A stretch of DNA of 61,621 nucleotides, taken from positions 1 through 61,621 of the forward strand of contig JAFIGD010000030.1 in assembly GCA_020831625.1 (NCBI GenBank), read 5' to 3'. Shown here in pieces: positions 51,301-58,877 of the stretch (position 1 is the first letter of the stretch; each line of letters begins with the position of its first letter). Source of the DNA: Verrucomicrobiota bacterium (GTDB taxonomy: Bacteria > Verrucomicrobiota > Kiritimatiellia > SS1-B-03-39 > UBA6053). The notes under the pieces are model-generated. The model worked only from the letters and a program-made list of their open reading frames with translations. It did not search any database and had not been told where the DNA came from. The position numbers and the translations under genes were made by a program.

Positions 51301-51456
51301 TACTCCATGAAACTCATCACCCGCAACACGCTCGAGGCCCGCGTCACCCTGCTGCAGGACAAAAAACGCGAACTGATCGAATCCGCCCTGACCGGCGACG
51401 AGGCCGTGCTCGAACGCCTCAGTTGGGACGATGTCCGCGAACTCCTTGAAATGTAG
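48304..51456 (+). CDS. SNF2-family helicase with SWIM zinc finger, copy B
   Basis: 1050 residues from the ATG at 48304, the start shared with the dead fragment at 16650. An upstream TTG at 48265 is rejected. The SWIM finger is CPCKVSRDEGMICGH (CxC...CxH) near residues 66-80. The ATPase core contains LADDMGLGKTLQTLVWLALP near 615, LVLDEAQHIKNPGTQNALAA near 713, VVLTGTPMENQ, VLVFSQFTSMLALL, LISLMAGGTGLNLTGADVVI and ATDRAHRIGQ near 990. It is probably a DNA translocase related to RapA. The family role in bacteria is poorly defined. It is a paralogue of copy A and once lay directly behind it. GC-rich like the flanks. What promoter it now uses is unclear, because its old upstream context is gone. 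Confidence 0.92.
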   Translation: MKTLSLDAIQSCTLPAYFEEGKRWFDTGRVEHWTREDDRFEGRLSIGHRSQICRFRLDDNGHPQNDCPCKVSRDEGMICGHVVAILLAWRAENADPHAEREERVLKRFSVPADRRRGTVRTGPTGVQAKFRITLRRTWPQEVLAGKLHMIPSFEFNGRTQRPDTVHISQVLNIPPEDEKLLLLLEDIHGGALPPVFPVSIPDFVHILTWRAPAPVHVLDWLLPIQLNAKEVLSILTVDLDAASGELILTLTLDLPKSAPAGTSPITVLSHAAGWVLSGDNAWPLAAVPPPELQGLCNGPVRIPRERVLPFLHEDLPRLEEAMLVDNRVDAGKFTDSQVPPPFHLELKGGRQYATGVLHAVYGEVRVVAGGPDPGKTLSIPDPAHPLAYGRRNPGAEQQALDLLKQSGFAAQSGDQLSAIEGQSNIFNLLARVRYEFEPRGWTVTLRGDLEALAGRAALLLAQVGIEDSDSPDWFTFNLTLRGSDGSSVTEAAVRRALERGEDFIEHKGDVILLPRQQAEALVDAAREAKPGPGGSLRIPKQSCGFVASRLNGVPGIPVNTAEAWKEEAAKQNQDVQLEPVDLPAGLQATLRPYQEYGVRWLRFLEQGGFGGILADDMGLGKTLQTLVWLALPRVRADESQQPALIVCPASLVENWIEEANRFLPGLTAVAIHGSKRKPLWEQAATADLVVIAYSLLRRDLAEATAIEWSALVLDEAQHIKNPGTQNALAAKKLKAGHRVVLTGTPMENQVRDLWSLMDFLMPGYLDTQAKFQKRFGAPIQAGGPGAASAMNLLRRKIKPFLLRRLKTDVAKDLPPRLEKRVYCDLTPAQRALYETLEARVKQEAEAAIKAGKPQIAVLQGLMRLRQVCCHPALLPDNPIDESGKMDMFLELLDEVIDGGHRVLVFSQFTSMLALLRDELTRREIAHSYLDGSTQNRQALVNEFNQSPDIPVFLISLMAGGTGLNLTGADVVIHYDPWWNPAVEDQATDRAHRIGQDRTVYSMKLITRNTLEARVTLLQDKKRELIESALTGDEAVLERLSWDDVRELLEM

Positions 51457-51543
51457 GCACACATTCTGCTTGATCTCTTTGCAGTCAATAGACTAACAAC
51501 ACCTTTGAACATCGACGACGAACACCCAAACCCAGGACCCTGT

Positions 51544-52077
51544 ATGAACCTTCGTAAAAAACTCTTGACCACACTGCTGCTGAGCGCCTCGGCCTTTATG
51601 ATTCAGACTCAAGCCGAAACACATCCTGTAAAACAGGCCCCCGCCGTGCGTGCGGCCGCCCTCTATGCTCCCGATTACACCCGCGGCCAGGAAGGCGTCT
51701 GGGGTTTCGAACTTGGGTATGCCTCTCCGATTTTCCCTTTTGAAAACATGTCCTTCTCCTGGGGGCATATTTCCTCCAACGACATCCAGCACAATTACTT
51801 TCTTCTCAATTTTGAGGACAGCTACCGCTTGATTGAAAACGTTTATCTGGTCGGAGGAAGCGGTTTGGGTGTAATTTTGGCGGACGAAAAGCCCGGCCCG
51901 GACAAAGAGGCGGCTTTGGGACGGCTTTCGGTCGGCTTCCGCTATGATGCCTGTTCCGCAGTCTCCCTTTTTGCGGATGCCAACTTCCTGATTGCATCTA
52001 AAGATGTTTTTCTGGACGGCCGGTCACATGACAACAAAACCTGGCAGTATCTGATCGGACTGCAATACCGCTTCTAA
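51544..52077 (+). CDS. Small outer-membrane beta-barrel protein
   Basis: 177 residues with signal peptide (MNLRKKLLTTLLLSASAFMI to TQA). Alternating hydrophobic strands follow (FELGYASPIFPFENMSFSWG, LIENVYLVGGSGLGVILADE, AALGRLSVGFRYDACSAVSL) and the protein ends in LIGLQYRF with a terminal Phe, the outer-membrane assembly signal. An eight-stranded OmpA/OprG-like barrel is likely. No function can be named. It stands alone, 87 bp behind SNF2 gene B. Confidence 0.75.
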   Translation: MNLRKKLLTTLLLSASAFMIQTQAETHPVKQAPAVRAAALYAPDYTRGQEGVWGFELGYASPIFPFENMSFSWGHISSNDIQHNYFLLNFEDSYRLIENVYLVGGSGLGVILADEKPGPDKEAALGRLSVGFRYDACSAVSLFADANFLIASKDVFLDGRSHDNKTWQYLIGLQYRF

Positions 52078-52093
52078 TTCTTAAAAAATGAGG

Positions 52094-52121
52094 TTGTCAG
52101 ATTTCCCGATCGCGGTATACT
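52094..52121 (+). promoter_or_regulatory. Sigma70-type promoter of the 6S RNA candidate
   Basis: -35 TTGTCA (52094-52099), 16-bp spacer, -10 TATACT (52116-52121). Transcription would start near 52128, exactly at the 5' arm of the closing stem of the RNA described below. Confidence 0.65.
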
Positions 52122-52127
52122 GAATCA

Positions 52128-52306
52128 GGAATTCCTGCCGTGCCCGCGACAAGGGTCATTCTTTGGCCTTTCTATTAAAACGGGAGCTGATAAACGGTGA
52201 TGACGAGCATGCCCCTCTACGGGGACGTTCCGAGTCATCACTCATAGTTCCCACTTTGAACTCCGGTTCAAAGATTGTCCCTGAACGACACGGTGGTGTT
52301 CCTTTT
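52128..52306 (+). ncRNA. ssrS: Probable 6S RNA
   Basis: A ~180-nt non-coding stretch folds by eye like 6S RNA. The closing stem GGAAU...GCCGUG pairs with CACGGU...GUUCC. A large central bubble has on its 3' strand a small hairpin CUUUGAA-CUCCGG-UUCAAAG, as E. coli 6S RNA has around its UUGAACC stem. The long apical arm is made of GGGAGCU/AGUUCCC, GUGAUGAC/GUCAUCAC and CCCC/GGGG with loop UCUAC, and contains GAGCAUGC as in E. coli. It is followed by six U. 6S RNA mimics an open promoter and sequesters sigma70 RNA polymerase in stationary phase. The identification rests on manual folding and remembered E. coli features; a covariance-model search (Rfam RF00013) was not possible. Confidence 0.7.
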
Positions 52307-52311
52307 TTATT

Positions 52312-52387
52312 GCCAGTATAGCTCAGTTGGTAGAGCAGCTGATTTGTAATCAGCAGGTCGTCGGTTCGAACCCGACTGCTGGCTCCA
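52312..52387 (+). tRNA. tRNA-Thr (anticodon TGT)
   Basis: Full cloverleaf: acceptor GCCAGTA / TGCTGGC, D arm GCTC...GAGC, anticodon stem GCTGA / TCAGC with loop TTTGTAA (anticodon TGT), T arm GTCGG-TTCGAAC-CCGAC, discriminator T and encoded CCA. It begins four bases after the U-run of the 6S RNA candidate, leaving no room for its own promoter between them. Confidence 0.97.
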
Positions 52388-52491
52388 TTTTCAAGGAACC
52401 ATACCTATTCGCCTTTCCGGCACCGACAACTTCCTTGCCCTGCTTTTCTATCACCTTTGACTTCATCCGGTCCTTTTCAGGGCTGAATTTA

Positions 52492-54636
52492 CTAAAAGGG
52501 AGGCGGTGAAACGCTCCAGGTTTCGACGGGACCGGAAATGAGTTCGCCGCCCTGAATCAGGTCCCGGTGGCGGAGCCAGGATTGTTCGAGGGGCTGTCCG
52601 TTCCAGAGCAGTCCCTGCAGGGCGGGATCTTTGCGGAGGGTCAGCGCGGTCCGGTCGGGTCCCACATGCCAGCGGACTTCATCCATGACCGGCGGGAGCA
52701 GAAGATAGAGGTCGGTGCCCATGAGGGGATACACCCCGGCCAGCGCGCCGAGCGCGAAGCTGCTCTGACTGCCCATGTCCTCGTTGTCGATGAGTCCCGC
52801 GCGGCCGGGAAGGTAATGCGTGTCCAGGCATTCGCGCACCCGCCGGGCGCTGAGATCGGGGCGTCCGGCGAAATGATAGAGCCAGGGAACGTGCAGGAGG
52901 ATCTCTTTCCAGAGAAAAAACCCGTGGTCAAAGAGTCGGTCGAGGTGCTCAATAAATCCCTGCGGTCCGCCGTGGAGGTCGATGAGATCGTCCAGGAGAT
53001 GCAGGCAGGTGAGGCTCCACTCGTGTCCGGTGCCCTCGTAGGTGTGCGGATCGGACCAGAAATCAAGGCGTTGAGGCTTCCAGGGATCATAGCCGGGAGC
53101 GCGGGAGCCATCGGCGGTTTTCGGAGCGAAACATTTGAGATCGGGGTCCCAGAGTTCCAGCACCTTCCGGGAGAGGGCGCGGGCCTCGCGGGCGAGGCCG
53201 GTTTCGCCGAGGCTTTCAGCCAGCCGGGCGAGGTTTTCCTCCTGAAAGGAGTATTCCAGCGAGCGGGAAAGGCACTGGGGCACGGTGTCGGGAAGCCAGC
53301 CGCGTTCGGCGTAACCGGAATACCGTCCGGTGCGCACCGGATCGGGCGAAGGGGTCGCGCGCTCGGCGAGCATGCGCCGCAGCGCCTCGCGGGGATCCAC
53401 GCCGTCCAGTCCCTTGAGGCGGGCCTCGGTGAAGAGAGTGAAAGCGGAACAGCCGCCCTGCACCGCCCCGCGTTGTCCCATGATCCAGGCGTCGGGGGTC
53501 CATCCGGTGTGGTCGGCGATTTCAAGCAGCGCGTTGCAGAGGTCGGTCTCGAACTCCGGCTCCCAAAGGGCGAAAAAGCTGTTGGCATTGCGGACACTGT
53601 CCCAGAGGCAGTAGAGGTTGTTGAATTGACGGCGGCGGTTGGGAAACCAGGGGCATTCCTCCAGTCCAAGGTCGTCCGGCATGCAAAAGAACCGGTAGAG
53701 CATGGTGTGATACAGCCGCAGATAGTGCGGGTCTTTACTCCCGGCGGCAAGCGGCGCCAGTTGTCGGTTCCAAATGGACGCGGCATCGGCGGCGGTCTCG
53801 TCAAAAGACCGCCCCCCGAGTTCCTCTTCGCGGTGGGCCCGGGCTTTGACCGCGCTCACATAGGAAATCCCCACTTCGAGTTCCACGGTGGAATCGCAGG
53901 GGAAGCCGGCGATGGCGGTGATGTTGCGGGCGCGGCCGCCTTCGGGAAATCGGTCCGTGCCGGCGATGGCGCCGCGGTGTTCGGGGCATTGCCGGAACCG
54001 GGCGCTGAAGTAAATCGTGTAGGGTTCATCATGTCCCCATCCCCCGCGCAGGGTGCCGAAGCCCTCGCAGGTTTGCGGATCGGTCCACACCGCTTCGCCG
54101 TCGAGCGCCTCCCCGCAAAGCGCCGCCCCGGTTTCAAGGGCGATATGGGGCTTGTCCGTGCCGAACATGCAGGGACCGCCCCGGAAGGTGTAGCGGTGCA
54201 GAGCCGCGTGGGGGGTGCTGGTGAGTTCGGCGGTCACAGGACCGGGAGTCAACGCCGCGCGGTAATATCCGGGACGGGCGGTCTCGTCATGGATCTGAAA
54301 CCCGAGCGGATTGATCCCGGGATGCCGCGGAGAGGGAACCACCCCGATATTCGCATAACGGCCGTGCCCGCCGGTGCCGCTGACATGGGTGTGGGAGAAC
54401 CGCAGCAGCGGCTGACCCGAGGCGTAGCTGTTGGGATTGGGATTCAGGGTGTCGGGTCCGACCCGCACCATGGAAAAGGGAAGATACGGTCCGGGCAGAC
54501 AACTGCCGGTGCCGTCCACGCCGTGGAAGCAATCGATGAGGCCGGTGAGGCCGGAGGTCAACGGACGGGAGGCGGCAAGGGAATCGGCACGGGGGCTGTC
54601 GGGATCCGAATCAGGGGTGTCATGCATGGATTTCAT
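52492..54636 (-). CDS. GH92-family alpha-mannosidase
   Basis: 714 residues. N-terminal GH92 block: LPGPYLPFSMVRVGPDTLNP and LLRFSHTHVSGTGGHGRYAN. The middle has NLYCLWDSVRNANSFFALWE and DHTGWTPDAWIMGQRGAVQG, the (alpha/alpha)6 domain. Near the end LIDNEDMGSQSSFALGALAG corresponds to the usual catalytic NDDxGQ region in variant form (NEDMGSQ). GH92 enzymes are calcium-dependent exo-alpha-mannosidases. No signal peptide is present, unusual for the family, and the first ~30 residues are acidic and disordered. Start at ATG 54636 or 54627. It is divergent from the GH36-like gene over a 125-bp shared intergenic region. Confidence 0.85.
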   Translation of the reverse strand: MKSMHDTPDSDPDSPRADSLAASRPLTSGLTGLIDCFHGVDGTGSCLPGPYLPFSMVRVGPDTLNPNPNSYASGQPLLRFSHTHVSGTGGHGRYANIGVVPSPRHPGINPLGFQIHDETARPGYYRAALTPGPVTAELTSTPHAALHRYTFRGGPCMFGTDKPHIALETGAALCGEALDGEAVWTDPQTCEGFGTLRGGWGHDEPYTIYFSARFRQCPEHRGAIAGTDRFPEGGRARNITAIAGFPCDSTVELEVGISYVSAVKARAHREEELGGRSFDETAADAASIWNRQLAPLAAGSKDPHYLRLYHTMLYRFFCMPDDLGLEECPWFPNRRRQFNNLYCLWDSVRNANSFFALWEPEFETDLCNALLEIADHTGWTPDAWIMGQRGAVQGGCSAFTLFTEARLKGLDGVDPREALRRMLAERATPSPDPVRTGRYSGYAERGWLPDTVPQCLSRSLEYSFQEENLARLAESLGETGLAREARALSRKVLELWDPDLKCFAPKTADGSRAPGYDPWKPQRLDFWSDPHTYEGTGHEWSLTCLHLLDDLIDLHGGPQGFIEHLDRLFDHGFFLWKEILLHVPWLYHFAGRPDLSARRVRECLDTHYLPGRAGLIDNEDMGSQSSFALGALAGVYPLMGTDLYLLLPPVMDEVRWHVGPDRTALTLRKDPALQGLLWNGQPLEQSWLRHRDLIQGGELISGPVETWSVSPPPF

Positions 54637-54761
54637 TTAGGGAATTGACACCGGGAAACAAGCGAAGATTCAACAAGACGACGGTCGGCAGAGAATTTTC
54701 TTGTTCCGCTTTTGTCTGAAGTTAGGGGTGGCCGTCCGACACACGAACCAAAAGCCTCCCC

Positions 54762-56369
54762 ATGATCCCCACGCCCTCCCCCGCCACCGGCATCGAACAG
54801 GATTCGGCCCCGGCCCCCGCCGCGACCGCTCCGAACGGCCTCACTCTTCCCGGCCGCCATTTCCGCCTCACCGCGGTGCATCTTCAAGACGGCAGTGACC
54901 TGGCGGACGGTCTGGTGCAGGAGCGCGTCTGGCTGCTGCACCCCAACGAACCCCTCCGCCTCCGGGGAAATCTCTTCTGCATTGAAGCGCTGGATATCGA
55001 CCGTCAAACCCTGTTTATTCTGCCTGAACCCCTGCCCCATGCCCGGCCGAACCCTGTGGAGGCGGATTTGTGCACAACGCTGAGCCGCAGCCGGGATCTG
55101 CAGGTCGAACTCAGCGACGGCCCCTGGGTTCTCCTGGAATGTGCGGGCGGCGCCCCGGCCCGCGCCCGGGCTCTGCAGGACTGGCAGCGGTCTCAGCGCC
55201 CCGCGACCCCCGGTCACCGTCTCCCCGCGTTTCTCAGCAACACCTGGGGGGACCGCTCCCGCGACAGCCGCATGAACCAGGCGTTTATGGAGGCGGAAAT
55301 CGAGGCCGCCGCCCGGCTGGGCGTCGACGGGGTCCAGTTGGATGACGGCTGGCAAAAAGGGATCACCTCCAATTCCGTCCGGGCCGCGGAGGGCGGCGTC
55401 TGGGAGGGTTTCTGGAACGCCGATCCCGATTTCTGGTCGCCCCACCCCGAACGCTTTCCCAACGGACTCGAGCCCCTCGCGGCTCTCGCGCGGGAGAAAG
55501 GCCTGCGCATCGGACTCTGGTTCGCGCCCGATTCCTGGAACGAGTTCGTCCATTGGCAGCGCGATGCCGACGTGCTCCTCGACCTTCACCGCCGGCTGGA
55601 TGTCTGCAACGTGAAAATCGACGGAATCAAAATTCACACCGAAACCGCGCTCGCCAATCTGCGGAAATTGATCGCCCGTGTTTTGGAGGGCTCCGAAGGG
55701 CGGGTGGTCTTCGATCTCGATGTGACTGCGGAAACGCGTCCCGGACCTTTCGGCCTCATCTCCTGCGGTCCGCTCTTCATTGAGAACCGCTATACCGACT
55801 GGGTGTCGTACTGGCCGCACCACACGCTCCGAACCCTGTGGCAATTGACCCGCTGGGTGGATCCGCTGCGTCTGCGGATGGAATTCCTCAATCCGGAACG
55901 CAACACCGGCCTGTATGGTGATGATCCCCTCGCGCCCGCCGCCTACGGAGCCGACATGCTTTTTGCCACGGTCATGGCCGCCAATCCCCTGGGGTGGTTC
56001 GAAGTCACCGGCCTTTCTGACACGTTCACGCACGCGCTCCACGGTCTGGTCACCGTATGGAAAGAACACCGGGCCAGGATGGCCGACTGCACCGTGCTTC
56101 CTGTCGGCGACTGTCCGGACGGCTTCAATTTCTCCGGATTTCTTTTCGTCCCCCGGGAGGCGGACGCGTCGGCCTACCTGCTCCTGTTTCGGGGAAACAC
56201 CCCGGACCCGGAAGGCCGCATGACTCTGCCCGTGCCGCTTCCCGGCCGCTGGAGCCGTCTTGCGGGTGAGGGATCCCTCGAGACCAACGAACGCGAACTG
56301 CGCTTCACCATCCCCGCCCCACGGCGCTATCTCTTTGCCTGTTCCCGGTTGAAACCGTTGCAGCCGTGA
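54762..56369 (+). CDS. GH36-like (clan GH-D) alpha-galactosidase family protein
   Basis: 535 residues, shorter than classical GH36 (about 700). Core TIM-barrel strands are AEIEAAARLGVDGVQLDDGW, LAREKGLRIGLWFAPDSW and VCNVKIDGIKI (candidate nucleophile Asp in KID). FDLDVTAETRPGPFGLISCG holds the probable acid Asp, and YWPHHTLRTLWQLTRWVDP and VMAANPLGWFEVTGLS follow. The N-terminal ~140 residues form a beta-sandwich, and a short beta domain closes the protein. The expected activity is alpha-galactosidase or a related alpha-glycosidase. No signal peptide. Divergent from GH92, so both may act on the same imported oligosaccharide. Confidence 0.75.
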   Translation: MIPTPSPATGIEQDSAPAPAATAPNGLTLPGRHFRLTAVHLQDGSDLADGLVQERVWLLHPNEPLRLRGNLFCIEALDIDRQTLFILPEPLPHARPNPVEADLCTTLSRSRDLQVELSDGPWVLLECAGGAPARARALQDWQRSQRPATPGHRLPAFLSNTWGDRSRDSRMNQAFMEAEIEAAARLGVDGVQLDDGWQKGITSNSVRAAEGGVWEGFWNADPDFWSPHPERFPNGLEPLAALAREKGLRIGLWFAPDSWNEFVHWQRDADVLLDLHRRLDVCNVKIDGIKIHTETALANLRKLIARVLEGSEGRVVFDLDVTAETRPGPFGLISCGPLFIENRYTDWVSYWPHHTLRTLWQLTRWVDPLRLRMEFLNPERNTGLYGDDPLAPAAYGADMLFATVMAANPLGWFEVTGLSDTFTHALHGLVTVWKEHRARMADCTVLPVGDCPDGFNFSGFLFVPREADASAYLLLFRGNTPDPEGRMTLPVPLPGRWSRLAGEGSLETNERELRFTIPAPRRYLFACSRLKPLQP

Positions 56370-56384
56370 GCAGCACGCGTAATC

Positions 56385-56680
56385 GAAATCAGGCCCAACG
56401 GCCCGGCTCATCCCAGCCCAGTCCGTCAGGACTGGGTCTCAGACCCCACACCATTCACACAGGGCCAAGGGCCCGGCTCAATTCCGGCCTCCGCCTCGTA
56501 CCGATTGAGCCGCACCTTCAGTGCTCTGCCTGGATTTGCGGTCAAAAACCCGGTCCTGACGGACCGGGCTGTGTAAAGTCGGGCCTTTGGCCCTGCATTT
56601 GTTTCATCACAATCCTAACCGTAATCCTCACGCGGATTTCCTCCGCAACCGAAACCACCACCTGCTCGTAAGAGTGCAAC
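56385..56680. repeat. Intergenic region with REP-like palindromes
   Basis: No gene is seen from 56370 to 56799. Two perfect hairpins share a loop theme: CCCAGTCC-GTCA-GGACTGGG (56417-56436) and CCCGGTCC-TGAC-GGACCGGG (56549-56568). GGCCCGGCTCA occurs twice, and CAGGGCCAAGGGCCC is inverted as GGGCCTTTGGCCCTG further on. This is the pattern of extragenic palindromic repeats. They lie behind the GH36-like gene and could also end transcription or protect mRNA. Confidence 0.6.
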
Positions 56681-56797
56681 GAAGCTGCCGCTTTGCGGGG
56701 CACGGTTCTCCAACCGGGGTGTTTTGTGAGGGTCAAAGGTGGTGAAAGCGGTAGCTTCGCGAGGCTCGCTACACGCACTCCAAAGCGGCTTCGCCGC
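56681..56797 (+). repeat. Dispersed intergenic repeat, copy 1
   Basis: A 117-bp stretch nearly identical to 61506-61621 (116 bp to the window edge), with only a few substitutions and one-base gaps. It contains the inverted motifs GAAGCTGCCGCTTT and AAAGCGGTAGCTTC and ends CAAAGCGGCTTCGCCGC. It directly follows the palindromic region and abuts the end of the PEP-CTERM gene. No coding capacity; MITE-like or REP-like. Confidence 0.8.
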
Positions 56798-56799
56798 AC

Positions 56800-57714
56800 T
56801 TATCGGCGGCGGAAGAACAGCAGGGAACCCAGGGCGATGCCGACCAAAGCGAGTGTGCCGGGCTCGGGAATCAACACCGCATCCAGGCTGGTGCCCATGC
56901 GGAATTCGTCGAAACGGGGGGTGGTGTCTGTGGTGCTGTTTCCGGTATTGTTATGGTTAAAAACCAGATAACCCAACTGGGCGGCACCGAAGTCGGCGGC
57001 GGCCACATCGTCAAAATTGGTGACGGTGGGGTTCAGAGGGTCGGTTGCATCAGAATCGTAAAGATTCATGGTGATGCGGTGAAACCCGACACTGTGGTTG
57101 AAATCGATGCTTGTCGTGAACAAATACGTTTGGCCGGCGGCGAGGCTTGCCACAGAGGTTTCCTTGGTGGTACCGCCCGAGGTGGTCACGCTCAACATGA
57201 ATGCGCCATTATCGCCCACTCTGGCAAAGACACCGCCGTTGGTGTGCAATTGGCTGTGAGTCCGGTCAGCCCCCAGCCCCAATTGAACGGTTGAACCTCC
57301 CGAGGCTTGATGTGACCAGTTTTCACCACCCACTAAACCACTGAAATAGAGGGTTCCGTTGTTGGTAATGAGGTCATTGATGGTTGCGTTCACGGTTCCG
57401 TCAAACGCGCGGGTCACGGTGCGTCCGGTGTTATTCGCCACGGCGAAAATGGATCCGTCCGCGGTAGACCCGGATACCAGATTATGGCTCAGGGATTCTG
57501 CAGAGGCTTGTAAATTAGCTGTGGTTTGATTATTTTCATTGCTCCATGCTCCGGAAAACCCGGAGTTGGAAACGGTGGGATTAATGCCGTAAAGACTTCC
57601 GCTGTTGTATCCGCCAGTACCCACAAAAAAGGAGTCCGTCGCAATCAGGCTTGCCTGGGCGGTGGCGGTGGCGAAAAGGGCAATTAAAGCGGATGTTAAG
57701 AATTTTGGGTACAT
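56800..57714 (-). CDS. PEP-CTERM sorted protein
   Basis: 304 residues from the ATG at 57714, preceded by GAAGGAA and opening the signal peptide MYPKFLTSALIALFATATAQ. An upstream GTG frame to 57813 is rejected. The body is a Ser/Thr/Gly-rich beta-sandwich resembling bacterial lectin-like passenger domains (LYFSGLVGGENWSHQASGGS, FMLSVTTSGGTTKETSVASL, YLFTTSIDFNHSVGFHRITM). The tail LIPEPGTLALVGIALGSLLF with RRR is the exosortase sorting signal. It probably ends up outside the cell or in the extracellular matrix. Divergent from the LacI regulator. Confidence 0.88.
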   Translation of the reverse strand: MYPKFLTSALIALFATATAQASLIATDSFFVGTGGYNSGSLYGINPTVSNSGFSGAWSNENNQTTANLQASAESLSHNLVSGSTADGSIFAVANNTGRTVTRAFDGTVNATINDLITNNGTLYFSGLVGGENWSHQASGGSTVQLGLGADRTHSQLHTNGGVFARVGDNGAFMLSVTTSGGTTKETSVASLAAGQTYLFTTSIDFNHSVGFHRITMNLYDSDATDPLNPTVTNFDDVAAADFGAAQLGYLVFNHNNTGNSTTDTTPRFDEFRMGTSLDAVLIPEPGTLALVGIALGSLLFFRRR

Positions 57715-57796
57715 GGGGATTCCTTCTTTATACGTTTTAGACAGACTGGCATTAACGGCGCAGTTTTCAACCCTGACAAAGTAACCGAAGTTATCC

Positions 57797-57826
57797 TTGA
57801 CAGCAACCCTCACGAAACTTTACCAT
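57797..57826 (+). promoter_or_regulatory. Promoter of the LacI-family gene (near-leaderless)
   Basis: -35 TTGACA (57797-57802, perfect), 18-bp spacer, -10 TACCAT (57821-57826). The predicted start of transcription falls on or a few bases before the ATG at 57833 and no ribosome site precedes it, so the mRNA may be leaderless. Confidence 0.45.
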
Positions 57827-57832
57827 TAAAGT

Positions 57833-58861
57833 ATGCCTGAATCCCGCAATATTACCCTGAAAGACATCGCCGAGCGGGCGGGGGTGAGTGTGATGGCGGT
57901 GTCGATGGCGCTGCGGGGGCGGTCGGGGGTGTCGGACAAAACCCGGGAAACGCTGATCGCGCTGGCGGAGGAAATGGGGTATCGCAAAGACCCGCTGCTT
58001 TCGTCGCTGTCCGCCCGGCGAAAAGGGGGCGAACGCCATGTGAACCGTGTGGCGTATGTGGGTGCGTGGGAAACGGATGATTTTATGGAGATTGGCTATA
58101 ACCGTCAGTTTTATCGCGGGGCGGTCGAGGCGGGGAAAGAGCTGGGATATGATCTGGAGCCGTATTGGCTGAACCCCGCCCATTCTCTGGAGCGTCACAG
58201 CGGGATTCTGTATCATCGCGGGTTTGACGGTTTGCTGATCGCGCCGGTGGCGGCGGGGTTCGAGAATTTGGAATTGGACTGGAAACGCTTTTCGTCGGTG
58301 GCTCTGGGTCGGTCACTCGAATCCCCCGCCCTGCATTTCGCCAGCGCCAACCATTTTGGGGGGCTGATTCAGGTTTGCCGGGAATTGCAGAACCTTGGAT
58401 ACCGGCGCATCGGCCTCGCCATGCGGAACGACACCAATCACCGCACCCAGGGGCGCTGGGCGGGCGCAATGCTGGAGGTGAACCGCGCGGTCTCACCGGA
58501 ACTGCGGGTCCCTCCCCTGATCTCGGAACCCATGAGCCGTGAGATTTTAGTCGACTGGGTTCATCGGGAAACCCCGGATGTGGTGATCAGTCTGGGGAAC
58601 CGTCCCCTCCATTGGCTCCTGGAGTCGGGATTCCGAATTCCGGAGGAGATCGGTTACGTGATGCTGGAGCGCATGGAGGACGAGCCCGGCCAACCCGCGT
58701 ACAGCGCCCTGGATCAGAACCTGCCCGAGGTGGGCCGGGCGGCTCTGAAACTTCTCCACGCCGAGATTTCCGCCAGGCACCGCGGCGTACCCGCAATTCG
58801 GTCCTCCCTTTTAATCGACGGCACCTGGGTGCGGGGGGAACGGGTGGGGCGGAGAGCTTAA
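57833..58861 (+). CDS. LacI-family transcriptional regulator
   Basis: 342 residues. The N-terminal helix-turn-helix is diagnostic: ITLKDIAERAGVSVMAVSMA followed by LRGRSGVSDKTRETLIALAE and EMGYRKDPLLS. The sensor domain (VAYVGAWETDDFMEIGYNRQ, YRRIGLAMRNDTNHRTQGRW, IGYVMLERMEDEPGQPAYSA, LDQNLPEVGRAALKLL) is of periplasmic-binding-protein type. It probably represses the surrounding carbohydrate genes (PEP-CTERM, GH31, perhaps the GH92/GH36 pair) until a sugar is bound. Convergent with GH31, divergent from the PEP-CTERM gene. Confidence 0.92.
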   Translation: MPESRNITLKDIAERAGVSVMAVSMALRGRSGVSDKTRETLIALAEEMGYRKDPLLSSLSARRKGGERHVNRVAYVGAWETDDFMEIGYNRQFYRGAVEAGKELGYDLEPYWLNPAHSLERHSGILYHRGFDGLLIAPVAAGFENLELDWKRFSSVALGRSLESPALHFASANHFGGLIQVCRELQNLGYRRIGLAMRNDTNHRTQGRWAGAMLEVNRAVSPELRVPPLISEPMSREILVDWVHRETPDVVISLGNRPLHWLLESGFRIPEEIGYVMLERMEDEPGQPAYSALDQNLPEVGRAALKLLHAEISARHRGVPAIRSSLLIDGTWVRGERVGRRA

Positions 58862-58877
58862 CCCGCATCCTGTTGGT

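Noticed and set aside
52312-52387. tRNA-Thr as integration site of the island
   Set aside because: The island ends at 48.3 kb, not at the tRNA, no integrase is present, and I noticed no repeat of the tRNA 3' end on the left side.
52567-54648. 693-codon plus-strand frame opposite GH92
   Set aside because: Antisense shadow; GH92 motifs are clear on the minus strand. The 720-codon plus frame at 59070-61232 opposite GH31 was dropped for the same reason.
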